Part shown: one piece after another, positions 33,646 through 42,892 of the stretch
Position numbering within the stretch: the stretch's first letter is position 1
Layout of the letters: each line of letters begins with the position of its first letter
Assembly (NCBI GenBank): GCA_964527835.1
Contig: CAZGNV010000004.1
Location: 71,976-135,975, forward strand
Direction of reading: 5' to 3'
DNA: 64,000 nt
Origin: JAFDCJ01 sp964527835
GTDB taxonomy: Bacteria > Desulfobacterota > Desulfobacteria > Desulfobacterales > JAFDCJ01
Position numbers and translations under genes: made by a program
Notes under the pieces: model-generated
Databases searched by the model: none
The model's input: only the letters and a program-made list of their open reading frames with translations
What the model was told of the DNA's origin: nothing

Positions 33646-33868
33646 CCCCGTAAAAAGCTTGTTTAGGCCGCTAGCGGCAACCTATGAACAACGAACTTGG
33701 GTTGACTTCGTTGGAAGTCATTTTCGAGCGACATCAACCCTTTTCGGGAAGAGAGCCGTGAAGGGTTGAGCGTTAAAAATCGCAAGCTATTTTAGTCTGT
33801 CAGTAATACTTTTTGCGATTTAGCGAAACCCTGAACGGCTCCCGAAAAGGCTTGCGGAGCGAGAAAAT
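33646..33868. repeat. Interspersed hairpin repeat, copy 1
   Basis: The copy has three parts: a leader with CGTAAAAAGCTTG and a 46-bp block at 33674-33719; a left arm (CCTTTTCGGG then GAGCCGT at 33753-33759, AGGGTTGAGCG); and a right arm (CGAAACCCTGA, ACGGCTC at 33835-33841, CCCGAAAAGG). The arms pair to a long hairpin. The 46-bp block recurs at 50940-50985 without mismatch, and the arms recur at 36.1-36.4 kb. The whole gap 33532-33886 has no gene. Confidence 0.75.
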
Positions 33869-33886
33869 GTTACTTTTGCGGTTTCA

Positions 33887-35008
33887 TCAAGGTCTATGCG
33901 CCGCGGGGCTTTTTGCGCTGCCGGCGCGGCGCACGGCATCCATCATCCGCAGCCAGGCCTGCTTGTTGTATGCCGGCACCTGCCCGCGGTTGTGCCCGTA
34001 CAAAGGAAGATCGAGATTGCTGATATGGAACCGGTATTCCGCCGTTGAAATGCCGGTATGCCAGCGACCGCTGATTCTTCCCGCCAGGGGTCCCGCGATG
34101 AAAAGCAGGCAGACCGCGGCGGCAAAGACCGCCGGTGTGACAATTCCCTTGCGCCGGGAAACGGACATGTACAGGGTCTCGTTTTCCGGGCAGGCCGCCA
34201 CGCACCTGAGACAGCCGTGGCACTCATCGGAAAATACGATGCGCCTTTGATGGACCCGGATGTCGACCGGACAGCTGCGGGTGCATTGTTCGCAGCCGGT
34301 GCAGGTGTCCTCGTTGCGGTGGATTTTTACCAGGCTCAAAAAGCTGAGCATTCCCAGCAGGGCGCCGTAGGGGCAAAGATAGCGGCACCAGAAATTGCGG
34401 ATGACAATGGACAGCAGCACCAGTGCGGCCAGCACCGTGAAGGCAACGGGGGTGATGTGTTTGAAAAAATAGAGCATCTTGATGTCGGCCACCATGTTGT
34501 AGGGGCTGTAGATAAAATAGTCCAGCGCCCCGGCGTCCATGCCCAGCACAATGGCCCACAAAAAGAAGGCCAGCAGCAGGTACTTCAGGCTACGCATGGG
34601 ATAATCGAGCCCGACGGGCAGTTTGACATTCTTGCGGAAGATCAGCCGGTGCAGCCGGTTGAGATACTCGGTCAGCAGACCGAAGGGGCAGATCCAGCTG
34701 CAAAAACTTCTTTTCAGCAAAATGGCGCTGGCCAGCACGGTTACAAAGATCACCAGCCCGGAGGGGTGCACGCGGTTGAAAATTCCGGTTACCAGCCAGT
34801 ATTTCAGGCTGATCAGGGAACTGATGGGCAAAAAGGCTTCAATGCCGGCCGGCCGCGTCACCGTCAGGGCCGCCGCGCGCTCCAGCTGGCTGACAAACAG
34901 GCAAAACTGGATGCCGATCGCAACCACCACGGCCAGAAAAAAAAACTGGACGGCCCTGCGCCAGCCCTGGATGCCCGTAAGCGGCGGTTTTTGCAAACGT
35001 CGGTTCAT
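33887..35008 (-). CDS. Membrane 4Fe-4S protein (NapH/CcoG/NosR-like)
   Basis: 373 residues with five or six membrane helices. Between helices are the CP motifs CSWICPFG and CRYLCPYG, typical of the NapH/NosR family. Then come two 4Fe-4S binding motifs, CTGCEQCTRSCP and CHGCLRCVAACP, on the cytosolic side, followed by one more helix and an extra C-terminal domain of about 60 residues. Such proteins pass electrons between the quinone pool or cytosol and periplasmic enzymes. No obvious redox partner is adjacent; the DUF255 gene downstream may or may not be linked (355-bp gap). Confidence 0.8.
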   Translation of the reverse strand: MNRRLQKPPLTGIQGWRRAVQFFFLAVVVAIGIQFCLFVSQLERAAALTVTRPAGIEAFLPISSLISLKYWLVTGIFNRVHPSGLVIFVTVLASAILLKRSFCSWICPFGLLTEYLNRLHRLIFRKNVKLPVGLDYPMRSLKYLLLAFFLWAIVLGMDAGALDYFIYSPYNMVADIKMLYFFKHITPVAFTVLAALVLLSIVIRNFWCRYLCPYGALLGMLSFLSLVKIHRNEDTCTGCEQCTRSCPVDIRVHQRRIVFSDECHGCLRCVAACPENETLYMSVSRRKGIVTPAVFAAAVCLLFIAGPLAGRISGRWHTGISTAEYRFHISNLDLPLYGHNRGQVPAYNKQAWLRMMDAVRRAGSAKSPAAHRP

Positions 35009-35284
35009 TTCTTTTTCCGAAAAGGGTTGATGGCGCTCGAAATGACTTTTTACGGCACCATCATTAATATTTTATTTGTAGTCATCAGGGATTGATTTAG
35101 GTCAAAAGTCGCATTGTTTTTTTGGCCACCGACAGGTTTTTGGGGGACCGCCAATGTTGACAGCCGCTGGTTTTGTGATAGACATGAACCGTAAACAAGA
35201 TAAGGTTCTGATGGATGAACTCGTAAAAAGCTTTTTACGAAGCTGGCCTGATCGATCGTTTAAAACTGAACAGGAGGAGCCGAT
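35009..35284. repeat. Divergent gap with repeat-family sequences and a perfect palindrome
   Basis: The 276 bp contain the repeat core GACTTTTTACGGCACCATCAT near 35044 and the perfect 20-bp palindrome TCGTAAAAAGCTTTTTACGA at 35221-35240. A TTGACA at 35157-35162 could be a -35 element for the downstream operon but no good -10 follows. AGGAGG at 35272-35277 serves the next gene. Confidence 0.5.
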
Positions 35285-36070
35285 ATGGGACGCAAACGTT
35301 TTGTGGATTTAAGCATCAGCATCGAACCCGACCTTCCCAGCGATCCGCCCATGATGATTCCCAAGATTGACTACATCAATCATGAAACGGGCGCGGAGCA
35401 AATGAAGGATTTTTACCCGGGCTTGAAAAAGGAGCAGCTTCCCGGCGGTCTGGGCTGGGCGGTGGAGTTTCTGACCCTCACCTCCCATTCCGGCACCCAC
35501 CTGGATGCGCCCTACCACTATCACCCCACCATGGACAAAGGGCAGCGGGCGCTGACCATCGATGAAATTCCTCTTGAATGGTGTTTCAGCGACGGGGTGC
35601 TGCTGGATTTTCGTCAAAAGGACGACGGCGAACGGATCACCGTCGCCGACGTTCAAAAGGAACTGCAGCGGATCCAATACGAGATCAAGCCCCTGGACAT
35701 CGTGCTGATTCAAACCGGGGCCGATGCGGCCTGGGGCACGGAGCAGTATCTGGTCAAAGGCGCGGGCATGGACCGCGAAAGCACGCTTTTTTTGACGGAA
35801 AAAGGGGTCAAGGTGGTCGGCATCGACGCCTGGAGCTGGGATCGCCCGCTTCCCTTCCAGGCCCAGGAATTCAAGCAAAACAATGACCCCAAGGTCATCT
35901 GGGAGGCGCATTTTGCCGGCATCGACATCGGCTATTGCCACATGGAAAAAATGGCCAACCTGGCGGCCATCGGCAGGCCCCACGGGTTTACCGTCTGCTG
36001 TTTTCCGGTCAAAATCAAGGGAGCCAGCGCTGGCTGGACCCGGCCGGTGGCCATCATCGATGAAGATTAA
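35285..36070 (+). CDS. Cyclase family (KynB-like) metal-dependent hydrolase
   Basis: 261 residues, cytosolic. The metal-binding signature HSGTHLDAPYHYH (near residues 67-79) identifies the cyclase/KynB family, which includes arylformamidase and isatin hydrolase. They hydrolyse amide or lactone bonds using Zn or Mn. The C-terminal YCHMEKMANL is another family landmark. It precedes a TRAP transporter and a BKACE gene on the same strand, so it could open a ring or amide in an imported substrate. It is unlikely to be kynurenine formamidase because no tryptophan-degradation genes are nearby. Confidence 0.78.
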   Translation: MGRKRFVDLSISIEPDLPSDPPMMIPKIDYINHETGAEQMKDFYPGLKKEQLPGGLGWAVEFLTLTSHSGTHLDAPYHYHPTMDKGQRALTIDEIPLEWCFSDGVLLDFRQKDDGERITVADVQKELQRIQYEIKPLDIVLIQTGADAAWGTEQYLVKGAGMDRESTLFLTEKGVKVVGIDAWSWDRPLPFQAQEFKQNNDPKVIWEAHFAGIDIGYCHMEKMANLAAIGRPHGFTVCCFPVKIKGASAGWTRPVAIIDED

Positions 36071-36112
36071 TAGTTACGACTTTATCAATATTGCGGATTG
36101 CAAAAAATGATG

Positions 36113-36390
36113 GTCCCGTAAAAAGTCGTTTTCGAGCGACATCAACCCTTTTCGGAAAAAGAGCTGTGAAGGGTTGAGCGTTAAAAACTTCAAGCTGTTT
36201 GAGGAGCTTGCGACGGGTCTCTTGGCCAGGTTGCGAGCGCAATCCCCGCAGCTTGCTGCGGGGTCAGCGAGCGAAATTAAAAAAGACAGTATTCCCTACT
36301 GGGAAGATTCCCTAACAGGGAATCTTCAACTTTAGCGAAACCCTGAACAGCTCCCGAAAAGGCTTGCGGAGCGAGAAAATTCGACTTTTT
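36113..36390. repeat. Interspersed hairpin repeat, copy 2
   Basis: Left arm 36129-36180 and right arm 36333-36385 match copy 1 at 33.7 kb, but about 150 bp lie between the arms, with further hairpins CCCCGCAGCTTGCTGCGGGG (36244-36263) and GAAGATTCCCT/AGGGAATCTTC (36303-36327). The stem segment reads GAGCTGT (36161-36167) against ACAGCTC (36347-36353), where copy 1 has GAGCCGT against ACGGCTC, so pairing is kept by a double change. The gap 36071-36421 has no gene. Confidence 0.75.
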
Positions 36391-36421
36391 ACGACTTCAT
36401 CAAAAAGAAAGGAGTGTAACA

Positions 36422-37495
36422 ATGAGAACCTGGAAAAAAGCCCTGCTGGTCGTCGTGATGGCTGCCCTGGCCTTGAGTGTGCCCCTGGGTTCCGCCGGTG
36501 CCAAAACTTACAAGATCACGGTGGTTGCCGGACATCCGCCAATTTTCTTGTGGGTGACGCTTTGCCGCGATTTTTTTATTCCCGAGGTCAACAAGCGGCT
36601 GGAGGCCGCCGGGGGAAAGGACAAGATCGTCTGGAACCAGGCCTATGGCGGGACCGTGGCCAAAATCGGCGGGGCCCTGGAAGCCATTGAAGAAGGCATT
36701 GCCGACATGGGATTCGTGGGCACCATCTTCGAGGCGCCCAAAATGCCGCTGCACAACGTCACTTACATGACGCCCTTTGGAACCGACAACATTTTTTACG
36801 TGGTTGACATCATGGCTGAACTGCAGCAGAAGATCCCGGCCCTGGCCCGGGAGTGGACCCGGCACAACCAGATCTACCTGGGAGGGGCGGCCCTGGACAC
36901 TTACGGCAGCCTGACCAGTTTTCCGGTCAAAACCGTTGATGACGTCAACGGTCATAAAATCGCGGCTCCCGGTCCTTCCGCCAACTGGCTCAAGGGCACC
37001 GGCGGCGTTGCCGTGGCCTCCAATCTGAACGAATACTACAACGGAATCAAAACCGGGGTTTTTGAGGGCACCCTGACCTTTATGACCGCGGCGGCCGCCA
37101 TCAAGGTCTATGAAGTCGCCCCTTATATCTGCATGGTCAACTTCGGCTCCCAATTTGCCGGCGGTCTGAGCATCAACAAATACGTGTTTGACTCCTTTTC
37201 GCCCGAGTTGCAAAAGATATTCAAGGATGTCGGCCGGATGTATACAAAAAAACTGGCCGCAGCCCAGGCCGCCCGGGCGGACAAGGCCATGGCCGCCATG
37301 AAGGCCGCCGGGGCCAAGGTGGTATACCTGTCCGACGCCGAGCGCAAACGCTGGGCGGACAAGCTGCCCAATGTTCCCATGCAGTGGGCCGCCGCCATGG
37401 AGAAAAAAGGCCTTCCCGGCAAGGCCATGCTCAAAGGGTACCTGGACGGGCTGCGTCAGCGCGGCGTTACGCTGGTCAGGCAGTGGGACAAGTAA
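36422..37495 (+). CDS. dctP: TRAP transporter substrate-binding protein (DctP family)
   Basis: 357 residues. A signal peptide (residues 1-27, ending Ala-Gly-Ala-Lys) is followed by the DctP fold: an IADMGFVGTIFEAP segment near 95-108 and KIAAPGPSANWLKG. The periplasmic receptor captures a carboxylate-type substrate for the membrane pair that follows. AAAGGAG precedes the ATG. The substrate may be a keto or aromatic acid processed by the adjacent cyclase and BKACE enzymes. Confidence 0.85.
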   Translation: MRTWKKALLVVVMAALALSVPLGSAGAKTYKITVVAGHPPIFLWVTLCRDFFIPEVNKRLEAAGGKDKIVWNQAYGGTVAKIGGALEAIEEGIADMGFVGTIFEAPKMPLHNVTYMTPFGTDNIFYVVDIMAELQQKIPALAREWTRHNQIYLGGAALDTYGSLTSFPVKTVDDVNGHKIAAPGPSANWLKGTGGVAVASNLNEYYNGIKTGVFEGTLTFMTAAAAIKVYEVAPYICMVNFGSQFAGGLSINKYVFDSFSPELQKIFKDVGRMYTKKLAAAQAARADKAMAAMKAAGAKVVYLSDAERKRWADKLPNVPMQWAAAMEKKGLPGKAMLKGYLDGLRQRGVTLVRQWDK

Positions 37496-37498
37496 GCG

Positions 37499-38083
37499 GT
37501 GAAAAATACAACTGACAGCCAGAAGCCTGGGCCGGGCAAAGCCCGGCCCAGGTGGTTTTCCTTCGGTGCGCTGATATCGGCCATGAACAGCATCGGCACC
37601 GCGTGGATTTTCGTGCTGCTGGTGATCATCAACCTGGATATCGGCGGAAGAGCCCTTTTCAACCATCCGGTTCGCGGGGTGCCCGAGATTGTCGCCCTGT
37701 CCATTGTGGGGTGCGTATTTTTCCAGATTGCCCACACCCTCAAGTCCGGCCGGCTGACGCGGTCCGATATTCTACTCGACTGGCTGCACAAGCGCTTTCC
37801 GCGGATCCGGCATTTTCTGGAAGGTCTTTATTGTCTGATCGGAGCCGGACTGATGGCGATCCTGTTCAACAGCAGCACGCCTTTGTTCACCAAGGCCTGG
37901 CGCATTGACGAATATGTGGGCGCCCAGGGGGATTTCATGGCACCGGTCTGGCCGGTCAAATTAATTGTTCTGATCGGATGTGCGGCCGGAACCATCCAGT
38001 TTCTGCTGATGGCGGCCGGCAGTTTCCGACAACTGGGAATTCCGGCGACCCCCAAAACAAATTCCGGCAGGGCTGATCGATGA
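37499..38083 (+). CDS. dctQ: TRAP transporter small permease (DctQ)
   Basis: 194 residues, GTG start three bases after the dctP stop. Four hydrophobic helices with a proline-rich cytosolic N-terminus and the DctQ pattern INLDIGGRALFNHPVRGVPE near residues 43-63. It forms the small membrane subunit that joins receptor and DctM. Confidence 0.82.
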   Translation: MKNTTDSQKPGPGKARPRWFSFGALISAMNSIGTAWIFVLLVIINLDIGGRALFNHPVRGVPEIVALSIVGCVFFQIAHTLKSGRLTRSDILLDWLHKRFPRIRHFLEGLYCLIGAGLMAILFNSSTPLFTKAWRIDEYVGAQGDFMAPVWPVKLIVLIGCAAGTIQFLLMAAGSFRQLGIPATPKTNSGRADR

Positions 38084-39399
38084 CCGACATCCAGATCGGA
38101 CTTTTATCCATCGCGGGCATCCTGTTTCTGATTTATGCCGGCATGCATGTGGCCGTAGCGCTGATGCTGTTGTCGCTGCTGGGGGTCTGGCTGGTCAAGG
38201 GCAACTGGGTGATTGCCACCAAGCTGCTGGCCCTGGCGGCTTCAGACAGCATTTCCGGCTACATTTTCGGCGTGGTGCCATTGTTTGTCCTGATGGGGCT
38301 GTTGATTTCCATCTCGGGCATCGGCAAGGACACTTTTGATGTGGCCAACCGTCTGTTCAAGGGCATTCGCGGGGGGCTGGGCATCTCCACCGTGGTGGCC
38401 AACGCAATTTTTGCGGCCGTGACCGGGATTTCCATCGCTTCGGCGGCGGTTTTTACCAAGGTCGCCGTACCCGAGATGATTCGCCTGGGGCACAAACCCC
38501 GCTTTGCCGTTGGGGTCGTGACCGGCTCATCGGTGCTGGGGATGCTGATTCCCCCCAGCCTGCTGCTGATTTTATTCGGCGTGCTGACCGAAACCTCCAT
38601 CGGGGATCTTTTCAAGGCCGGCATCATGCCCGGAATTTTGCTGTCGGCCGCTTACAGCGGACTGATTTTGTTAATGGCTTACCGTTTTCCGGACTATGTG
38701 GGCCAGGTCGAGCAGAACCCCGGCTGCAACCCGGCCATGGAGATGGGCCTCGGCCGGGCAATCTGGAAGCTGACCCCCATTGTGCTGCTGGTGGCCCTTG
38801 TGCTGGGCGGAATTTATGCCGGCTGGTTCACCCCCACCGAATCAGGGGCTGTGGGCGCCTTGGGCGCCCTGCTGCTGGCTTTGGGCAAGCGGCAGCTGAG
38901 CTGGGCAAAACTGTGGCAGGTATTGACCGAAACCGGCCACGTCACGGTAGCGATCCTTTTTTTGCTCATCGCTGCCAATATTTATGGCCGCATGCTGGCG
39001 CTGTCCGGCATTACCGGGTTTATCGCCGCCTGGATCAGTGAGTCCGGCCTGGGGCTGTATGCCGTTTTGGCGCTTTACCTGGTGATCGTCCTGCTGATGG
39101 GAACCATTCTTGATTCCACGTCCATTATGATGATCACCGTCCCGTTGATTTACCCCATCATGCATGACCTGGCAGTGAATTTTGTCTGGTTCGGGCTGGT
39201 AACGGTGATTGCCATTGAGGTCGGCCTGATCACACCGCCGCTGGGAATCGCCGCCTACGTGGTAAAATCAACCCTGGATGATCAAAGCATCACGCTCAAC
39301 GATGTCTTTGCCGGTGCCTTTCCCTATGTCCTGATCATGATCGTGGTGCTGGTGCTGGTGGTCATCTTTCCCCAGATCAGCCTGGTGCTGGTCCGTTAG
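38080..39399 (+). CDS. dctM: TRAP transporter large permease (DctM)
   Basis: 439 residues with about twelve helices. Family motifs include VPLFVLMGLLI, AAVTGISIASAAVFTKVAVPEM in place of the usual GSS-AT pattern, and IPPSLLLILFG. It carries solute with Na+ symport. It overlaps dctQ by ATGA. Confidence 0.87.
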   Translation: MTDIQIGLLSIAGILFLIYAGMHVAVALMLLSLLGVWLVKGNWVIATKLLALAASDSISGYIFGVVPLFVLMGLLISISGIGKDTFDVANRLFKGIRGGLGISTVVANAIFAAVTGISIASAAVFTKVAVPEMIRLGHKPRFAVGVVTGSSVLGMLIPPSLLLILFGVLTETSIGDLFKAGIMPGILLSAAYSGLILLMAYRFPDYVGQVEQNPGCNPAMEMGLGRAIWKLTPIVLLVALVLGGIYAGWFTPTESGAVGALGALLLALGKRQLSWAKLWQVLTETGHVTVAILFLLIAANIYGRMLALSGITGFIAAWISESGLGLYAVLALYLVIVLLMGTILDSTSIMMITVPLIYPIMHDLAVNFVWFGLVTVIAIEVGLITPPLGIAAYVVKSTLDDQSITLNDVFAGAFPYVLIMIVVLVLVVIFPQISLVLVR

Positions 39400-39446
39400 A
39401 ACCTCTGGAAGTAAGGCGATCAAACCATTGCGAAAGGAGTATTGTG

Positions 39447-40373
39447 ATGTCAGACAAATTTATTGTTACCGCCGCGCTGACTGGCGCGATTCATACGCCG
39501 ACCATGTCGCCGTACCTGCCGATCACCCCCGATGAACTGGTCGAAGAGGCGCGACGGGCCAGTGAGGCGGGGGCGGCGGTGGTTCATGTGCATGCCCGGG
39601 ACCCGCAAACCGGACAACCATCGGCCGACAGCCGGCTGTTCGGTGAGATTCTCTCCAAGATTAAAAGCCGGTGCAACGCCGTTGTCTGCACCACCACGGG
39701 CGGCGGGTTCGGCATGACCGTGGAGCAGCGGGTTGCGGTGGTCAAAACCTACTCCCCGGAGCTGGCTTCGCTCAACGCCGGTTCGCTGAACTTTGCCCTG
39801 CACCCCCTGCTGGAAAAGATCAAGGAATTCAAATACGACTGGGAGCCCCAGTACCTGGGAATGAGTGAAGACTTTATCTTTCCCAACACCTTTAAAACCC
39901 TCAAGGAGTTCAGCCAGTTTTTTGCCCGCGAGAACACCAAGCCCGAATTCGAGATTTATGACGTCGGCATGCTCAACAACCTGGCCTTTCTGCTCGGCCG
40001 GGGAGAGGTTAAAAAACCGGTTTATCTTCAGTTTGTGCTTGGCATCCTGGGCGGCATCCCCGCGACGGTCAACAACCTCGTGTTTTTGTACAACTCGGCA
40101 AGGGAAATTCTGGGGGACGCTTTTGTGTGGTCGGTGTGTGCGGCCGGCAGGGAGCAGTTTAAAATGTGCAACGTCGCCATGCTGATGGGAGGCTTTTGCC
40201 GGGTGGGGCTGGAGGACAATCTTTACCTGGAACGGGGACGATTGGCTAAAAGCAGTGCTGAACAGGTGGAAAAGATCATCCGCATCGCCAGGGAACACGG
40301 CCTGGAGCCGGCCACGCCGGATGAAGCCCGCCAGATCCTGAAGCTTAAAGGGATAGACGGAGTCGGTTTTTAA
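39447..40373 (+). CDS. Beta-keto acid cleavage enzyme (BKACE, DUF849)
   Basis: 308 residues from the ATG at 39447 (a GTG just upstream is less well spaced from AAAGGAG). BKACE motifs: the TAALTGA opening, the zinc site VVHVHARDP (His47, His49) and TTTGGGFGMT. The family, founded on Kce of lysine fermentation, condenses a beta-keto acid with acetyl-CoA to give acetoacetate and a new acyl-CoA. The specificity among BKACE groups depends on pocket residues I cannot read reliably. Located directly after the TRAP genes, so the imported compound or its cyclase product probably becomes a beta-keto acid. Confidence 0.85.
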   Translation: MSDKFIVTAALTGAIHTPTMSPYLPITPDELVEEARRASEAGAAVVHVHARDPQTGQPSADSRLFGEILSKIKSRCNAVVCTTTGGGFGMTVEQRVAVVKTYSPELASLNAGSLNFALHPLLEKIKEFKYDWEPQYLGMSEDFIFPNTFKTLKEFSQFFARENTKPEFEIYDVGMLNNLAFLLGRGEVKKPVYLQFVLGILGGIPATVNNLVFLYNSAREILGDAFVWSVCAAGREQFKMCNVAMLMGGFCRVGLEDNLYLERGRLAKSSAEQVEKIIRIAREHGLEPATPDEARQILKLKGIDGVGF

Positions 40374-40401
40374 GCGTCTTTGGGCGGTAAGGCCCCGGCG
40401 G

Positions 40402-40941
40402 CTATAGGCTTTCTTCAGCCTCCATGAAAGCGGTGATGCGGTTTGTTTGCTCCGGTGATGGGTCGGTGAATTTAACACCCATACCCAGCATGCCTTTCCA
40501 GAGAATGACGCCTTTTAAGGCGATCGGCTCGGGGCTGGGGGGCAGGGAAAATTCCAGGTGTATCGGCTGGCCTTGCTCAACGGCTTCGTCGGTTTCGATA
40601 AAGGCCCCGGCCGGGCTGATATCCAGCATAAAGCTGTCAAAGTCGCGTCCGGCGACCGAGTAATGCACCTTGAGCATGCACGATTTGCGGGGATAACCGC
40701 GCAGGGAAATTTCGGTTTCCTGCGGGGCTGCCGGTTCCACGGATTTGCCCTGCAGCCGGCTTGCCAGGGCCTGCTGCTGTTCGGCGGGCAATTCGGCAAC
40801 GACACGCAGCAAGGCCGCGGTGACATTGTCCTGTGGCAGAAATTTCAGCAGGGCCAGTAGCTGCTCGGGGCGTAACCTTTTTATCTGCGCGGCCAGTTCG
40901 GGGTTGACGCTGCGGACTTGCTGGGGATCAGATCGTGTCAT
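40402..40941 (-). CDS. PilZ-domain protein
   Basis: 179 residues. The N-terminal half (1-75) is helical and charged. A PilZ domain follows, with RGYPRK (an RxxxR-like c-di-GMP switch, one residue shorter in spacing) and DISPAGAFIET (the D/NxSxxG motif). It probably binds cyclic di-GMP and regulates surface or motility functions. It has no operon partner: the next gene (serine hydrolase) is 33 bp upstream on the same strand. Confidence 0.8.
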   Translation of the reverse strand: MTRSDPQQVRSVNPELAAQIKRLRPEQLLALLKFLPQDNVTAALLRVVAELPAEQQQALASRLQGKSVEPAAPQETEISLRGYPRKSCMLKVHYSVAGRDFDSFMLDISPAGAFIETDEAVEQGQPIHLEFSLPPSPEPIALKGVILWKGMLGMGVKFTDPSPEQTNRITAFMEAEESL

Positions 40942-40974
40942 GGGTAAAATTCCTGGAATTTGCCAGTCGCGCTG

Positions 40975-41865
40975 TTAATTCGAAGTCGGTGGGACGTTAC
41001 AGATCAGCCGGTCCATGGCCACGATCAGATCGCTGAGCCACTTGCCGCCAAGGCGGCTTCTGGCCAGGGCGACGGCGATATAACGTCGGCCGTGGTGTTC
41101 GATGATCGCGCTGTCGGCATGATACTGCCGCCAGGTTCCGGATTTGCGATAGATGCGCGAGTCTGGATGAATCGACTTCAGCCCCTTGACGAATTTGTGC
41201 TCAATGGCAGGCTTTGCGAGAATGGATTTCATCTGCCGGCTGTGCTCGGCAGATACCAGCCGTCCGGTTTCCAGCAGGTAATAAAAGCGGGCCACTTCAA
41301 AGGCCGTGGCCCCATGGGATAGATGATGCAGGGGATCCCGTTTCCAGGCGCCAGACTTGCTGTATTCCTTGCCGACCCACAGCCCGCCGTTTTTTTGGGG
41401 ATCATACAGCCGGTAGCGGGGCGACTGCAGCAGATCCGCCAGGTAAGCCTTGCCGACACGGTTTAACATCTCGGTGGCCGCCTGGTTGGAGGAGTTGCGG
41501 ATCATCTGGGTCAGTTTTTGCCGGGTTTCGGCATCCAGGGTCATCTCGCCTTTTGCAATCTTTTCAAAGGCTCCCAGCAGGATGGCTATTTTCGGCAGAC
41601 TGGCGGCGTACATCATTTCATTGGGGTTTACATACGCCATGCGCGGCGATGCGGGATCCGTGATATCCACCAGCACGATGCTCAAAGATTTTGTTTCCGC
41701 CGCCCGGGTGAGGTTCAGTTCCGTAAGGCTGCGCTGCAGACCTTTCTGCAGGACAGGATCACAGGTTTCAGTCAGGTCCGCTGGCGGGGTGGCGTGAATT
41801 CCGCCGGCAGCCGGCAGCACGAAAATCAAAGCGAGCAGAATTCCTGTCAGAATGCCGCGTTTCAT
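40975..41865 (-). CDS. Class A beta-lactamase-like serine hydrolase
   Basis: 296 residues with a signal peptide (1-25). The serine-acylase triad of motifs is present: SLPK (SxxK), NSSN as SDN-like loop (RNSSNQAA), and RKSGTW (KTG-like). The omega-loop Glu of true class A beta-lactamases is not evident, so a D,D-peptidase-like or other cell-wall role is more likely than antibiotic resistance. Probably periplasmic. Next upstream on the same strand is an M23 peptidase gene, which supports a cell-wall role. Confidence 0.78.
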   Translation of the reverse strand: MKRGILTGILLALIFVLPAAGGIHATPPADLTETCDPVLQKGLQRSLTELNLTRAAETKSLSIVLVDITDPASPRMAYVNPNEMMYAASLPKIAILLGAFEKIAKGEMTLDAETRQKLTQMIRNSSNQAATEMLNRVGKAYLADLLQSPRYRLYDPQKNGGLWVGKEYSKSGAWKRDPLHHLSHGATAFEVARFYYLLETGRLVSAEHSRQMKSILAKPAIEHKFVKGLKSIHPDSRIYRKSGTWRQYHADSAIIEHHGRRYIAVALARSRLGGKWLSDLIVAMDRLICNVPPTSN

Positions 41866-41937
41866 AATTCTTAATTATTACCATTCCAGCCTGAAAAAGC
41901 AAGCAAAAAGCCGGATCAGCAGGAAAGAGAGCTGGAT

Positions 41938-42873
41938 CTATTTTGTTGCCAGCAGCAGGGTTACGGTCCTGATAAACTGGATGGGATCGACGGCCACCCC
42001 GTTGACCTTGACCCCCCAGTGCAGGTGGGGCCCGCTGACCCTCCCGGTGGCCCCGGACAACCCGAGACGCTGTCCGCCGGCAATAAATTGACCGGCGCGG
42101 ACTTCAATTTTGTCCAGATGGGCATAGATGGTGAAGATATCCGTGCCGTGATCGATGACCACCACGTTGCCGGAATAAAATAGATTTTGGGCCAGGCGCA
42201 CGACCCCTGAATTGGCGGCAAAAACCGGCGTGCCGACCGCCGCGCGAAAATCAACTCCGTTGTGGTAGCTTTTCAGCTGCCCGTTGAATACCCGCCGGTT
42301 TCCGAAAGCACTGGTGATCTGACTTTTTAGCGGAGGCCGGAAGGGCCCGCGCCACAACCGGGCGCTGCCGGCGCTGGCGTAAATGCGTTTGAGCCGCCGG
42401 GCCTCTTTTTTGGCTCGCTGGATGTTTTTACGGTTCGGGGTGACCCGGGAGGCAGCGACCTTGAGCACATCGGTTTTGTATTTGCCGCTGACAATTGTAA
42501 CGGGCAGTTTCCGGGTATGGCGCCCCTGGACATTGGACCAGTCCAGGGTGATAAAGTCGGGTCCGGGCGTCGAACGGTAGGGAATGCCGATGATCGCAAA
42601 ATAGGTCGTTTGCGGCCGGCCCGGATGGGGGTGCAGCCTGAAGGACCGTTGCTCGAAGTGCAACTGAATGCGGGTCGCTGGCGGCTGGAGGCTGTCTGCA
42701 TCGACTTGAACCAGCAGGGATTGGCCGCCGGCAATTTTGCGGGCCGACAGGACGATCCCGTCGCCATGGAGGGGATCAGCGGTCCGGGCCGCCGCCAGCG
42801 GGTAGCCTCCGGCGACCAGGCAGACCAGGATTACGGCCATCAGACCCAGCGGTAGGTTGACCGCTGATTTCAT
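41938..42873 (-). CDS. M23-family metallopeptidase (LytM-type)
   Basis: 311 residues. Signal peptide or anchor at 8-28, an Ig-like N-terminal domain, a basic linker near 150-170, then the M23 domain with zinc ligands HNGVDF (HxxxD), and HLHWG. It cleaves peptidoglycan cross-links or, if it acts as a LytM activator, regulates amidases. Both key motifs are intact, so it should be active. Confidence 0.87.
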   Translation of the reverse strand: MKSAVNLPLGLMAVILVCLVAGGYPLAAARTADPLHGDGIVLSARKIAGGQSLLVQVDADSLQPPATRIQLHFEQRSFRLHPHPGRPQTTYFAIIGIPYRSTPGPDFITLDWSNVQGRHTRKLPVTIVSGKYKTDVLKVAASRVTPNRKNIQRAKKEARRLKRIYASAGSARLWRGPFRPPLKSQITSAFGNRRVFNGQLKSYHNGVDFRAAVGTPVFAANSGVVRLAQNLFYSGNVVVIDHGTDIFTIYAHLDKIEVRAGQFIAGGQRLGLSGATGRVSGPHLHWGVKVNGVAVDPIQFIRTVTLLLATK

Positions 42874-42892
42874 GGCGCAGGTCCTTGATTTT

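Noticed and set aside
36389..37735. 448-codon open frame on the minus strand
   Set aside because: Antisense to the dctP gene, no ribosome site or motif.
40975..41865. Antibiotic-resistance beta-lactamase
   Set aside because: The SxxK and KSGT motifs are there, but the omega-loop glutamate is not evident and the neighbour is a peptidoglycan peptidase gene.
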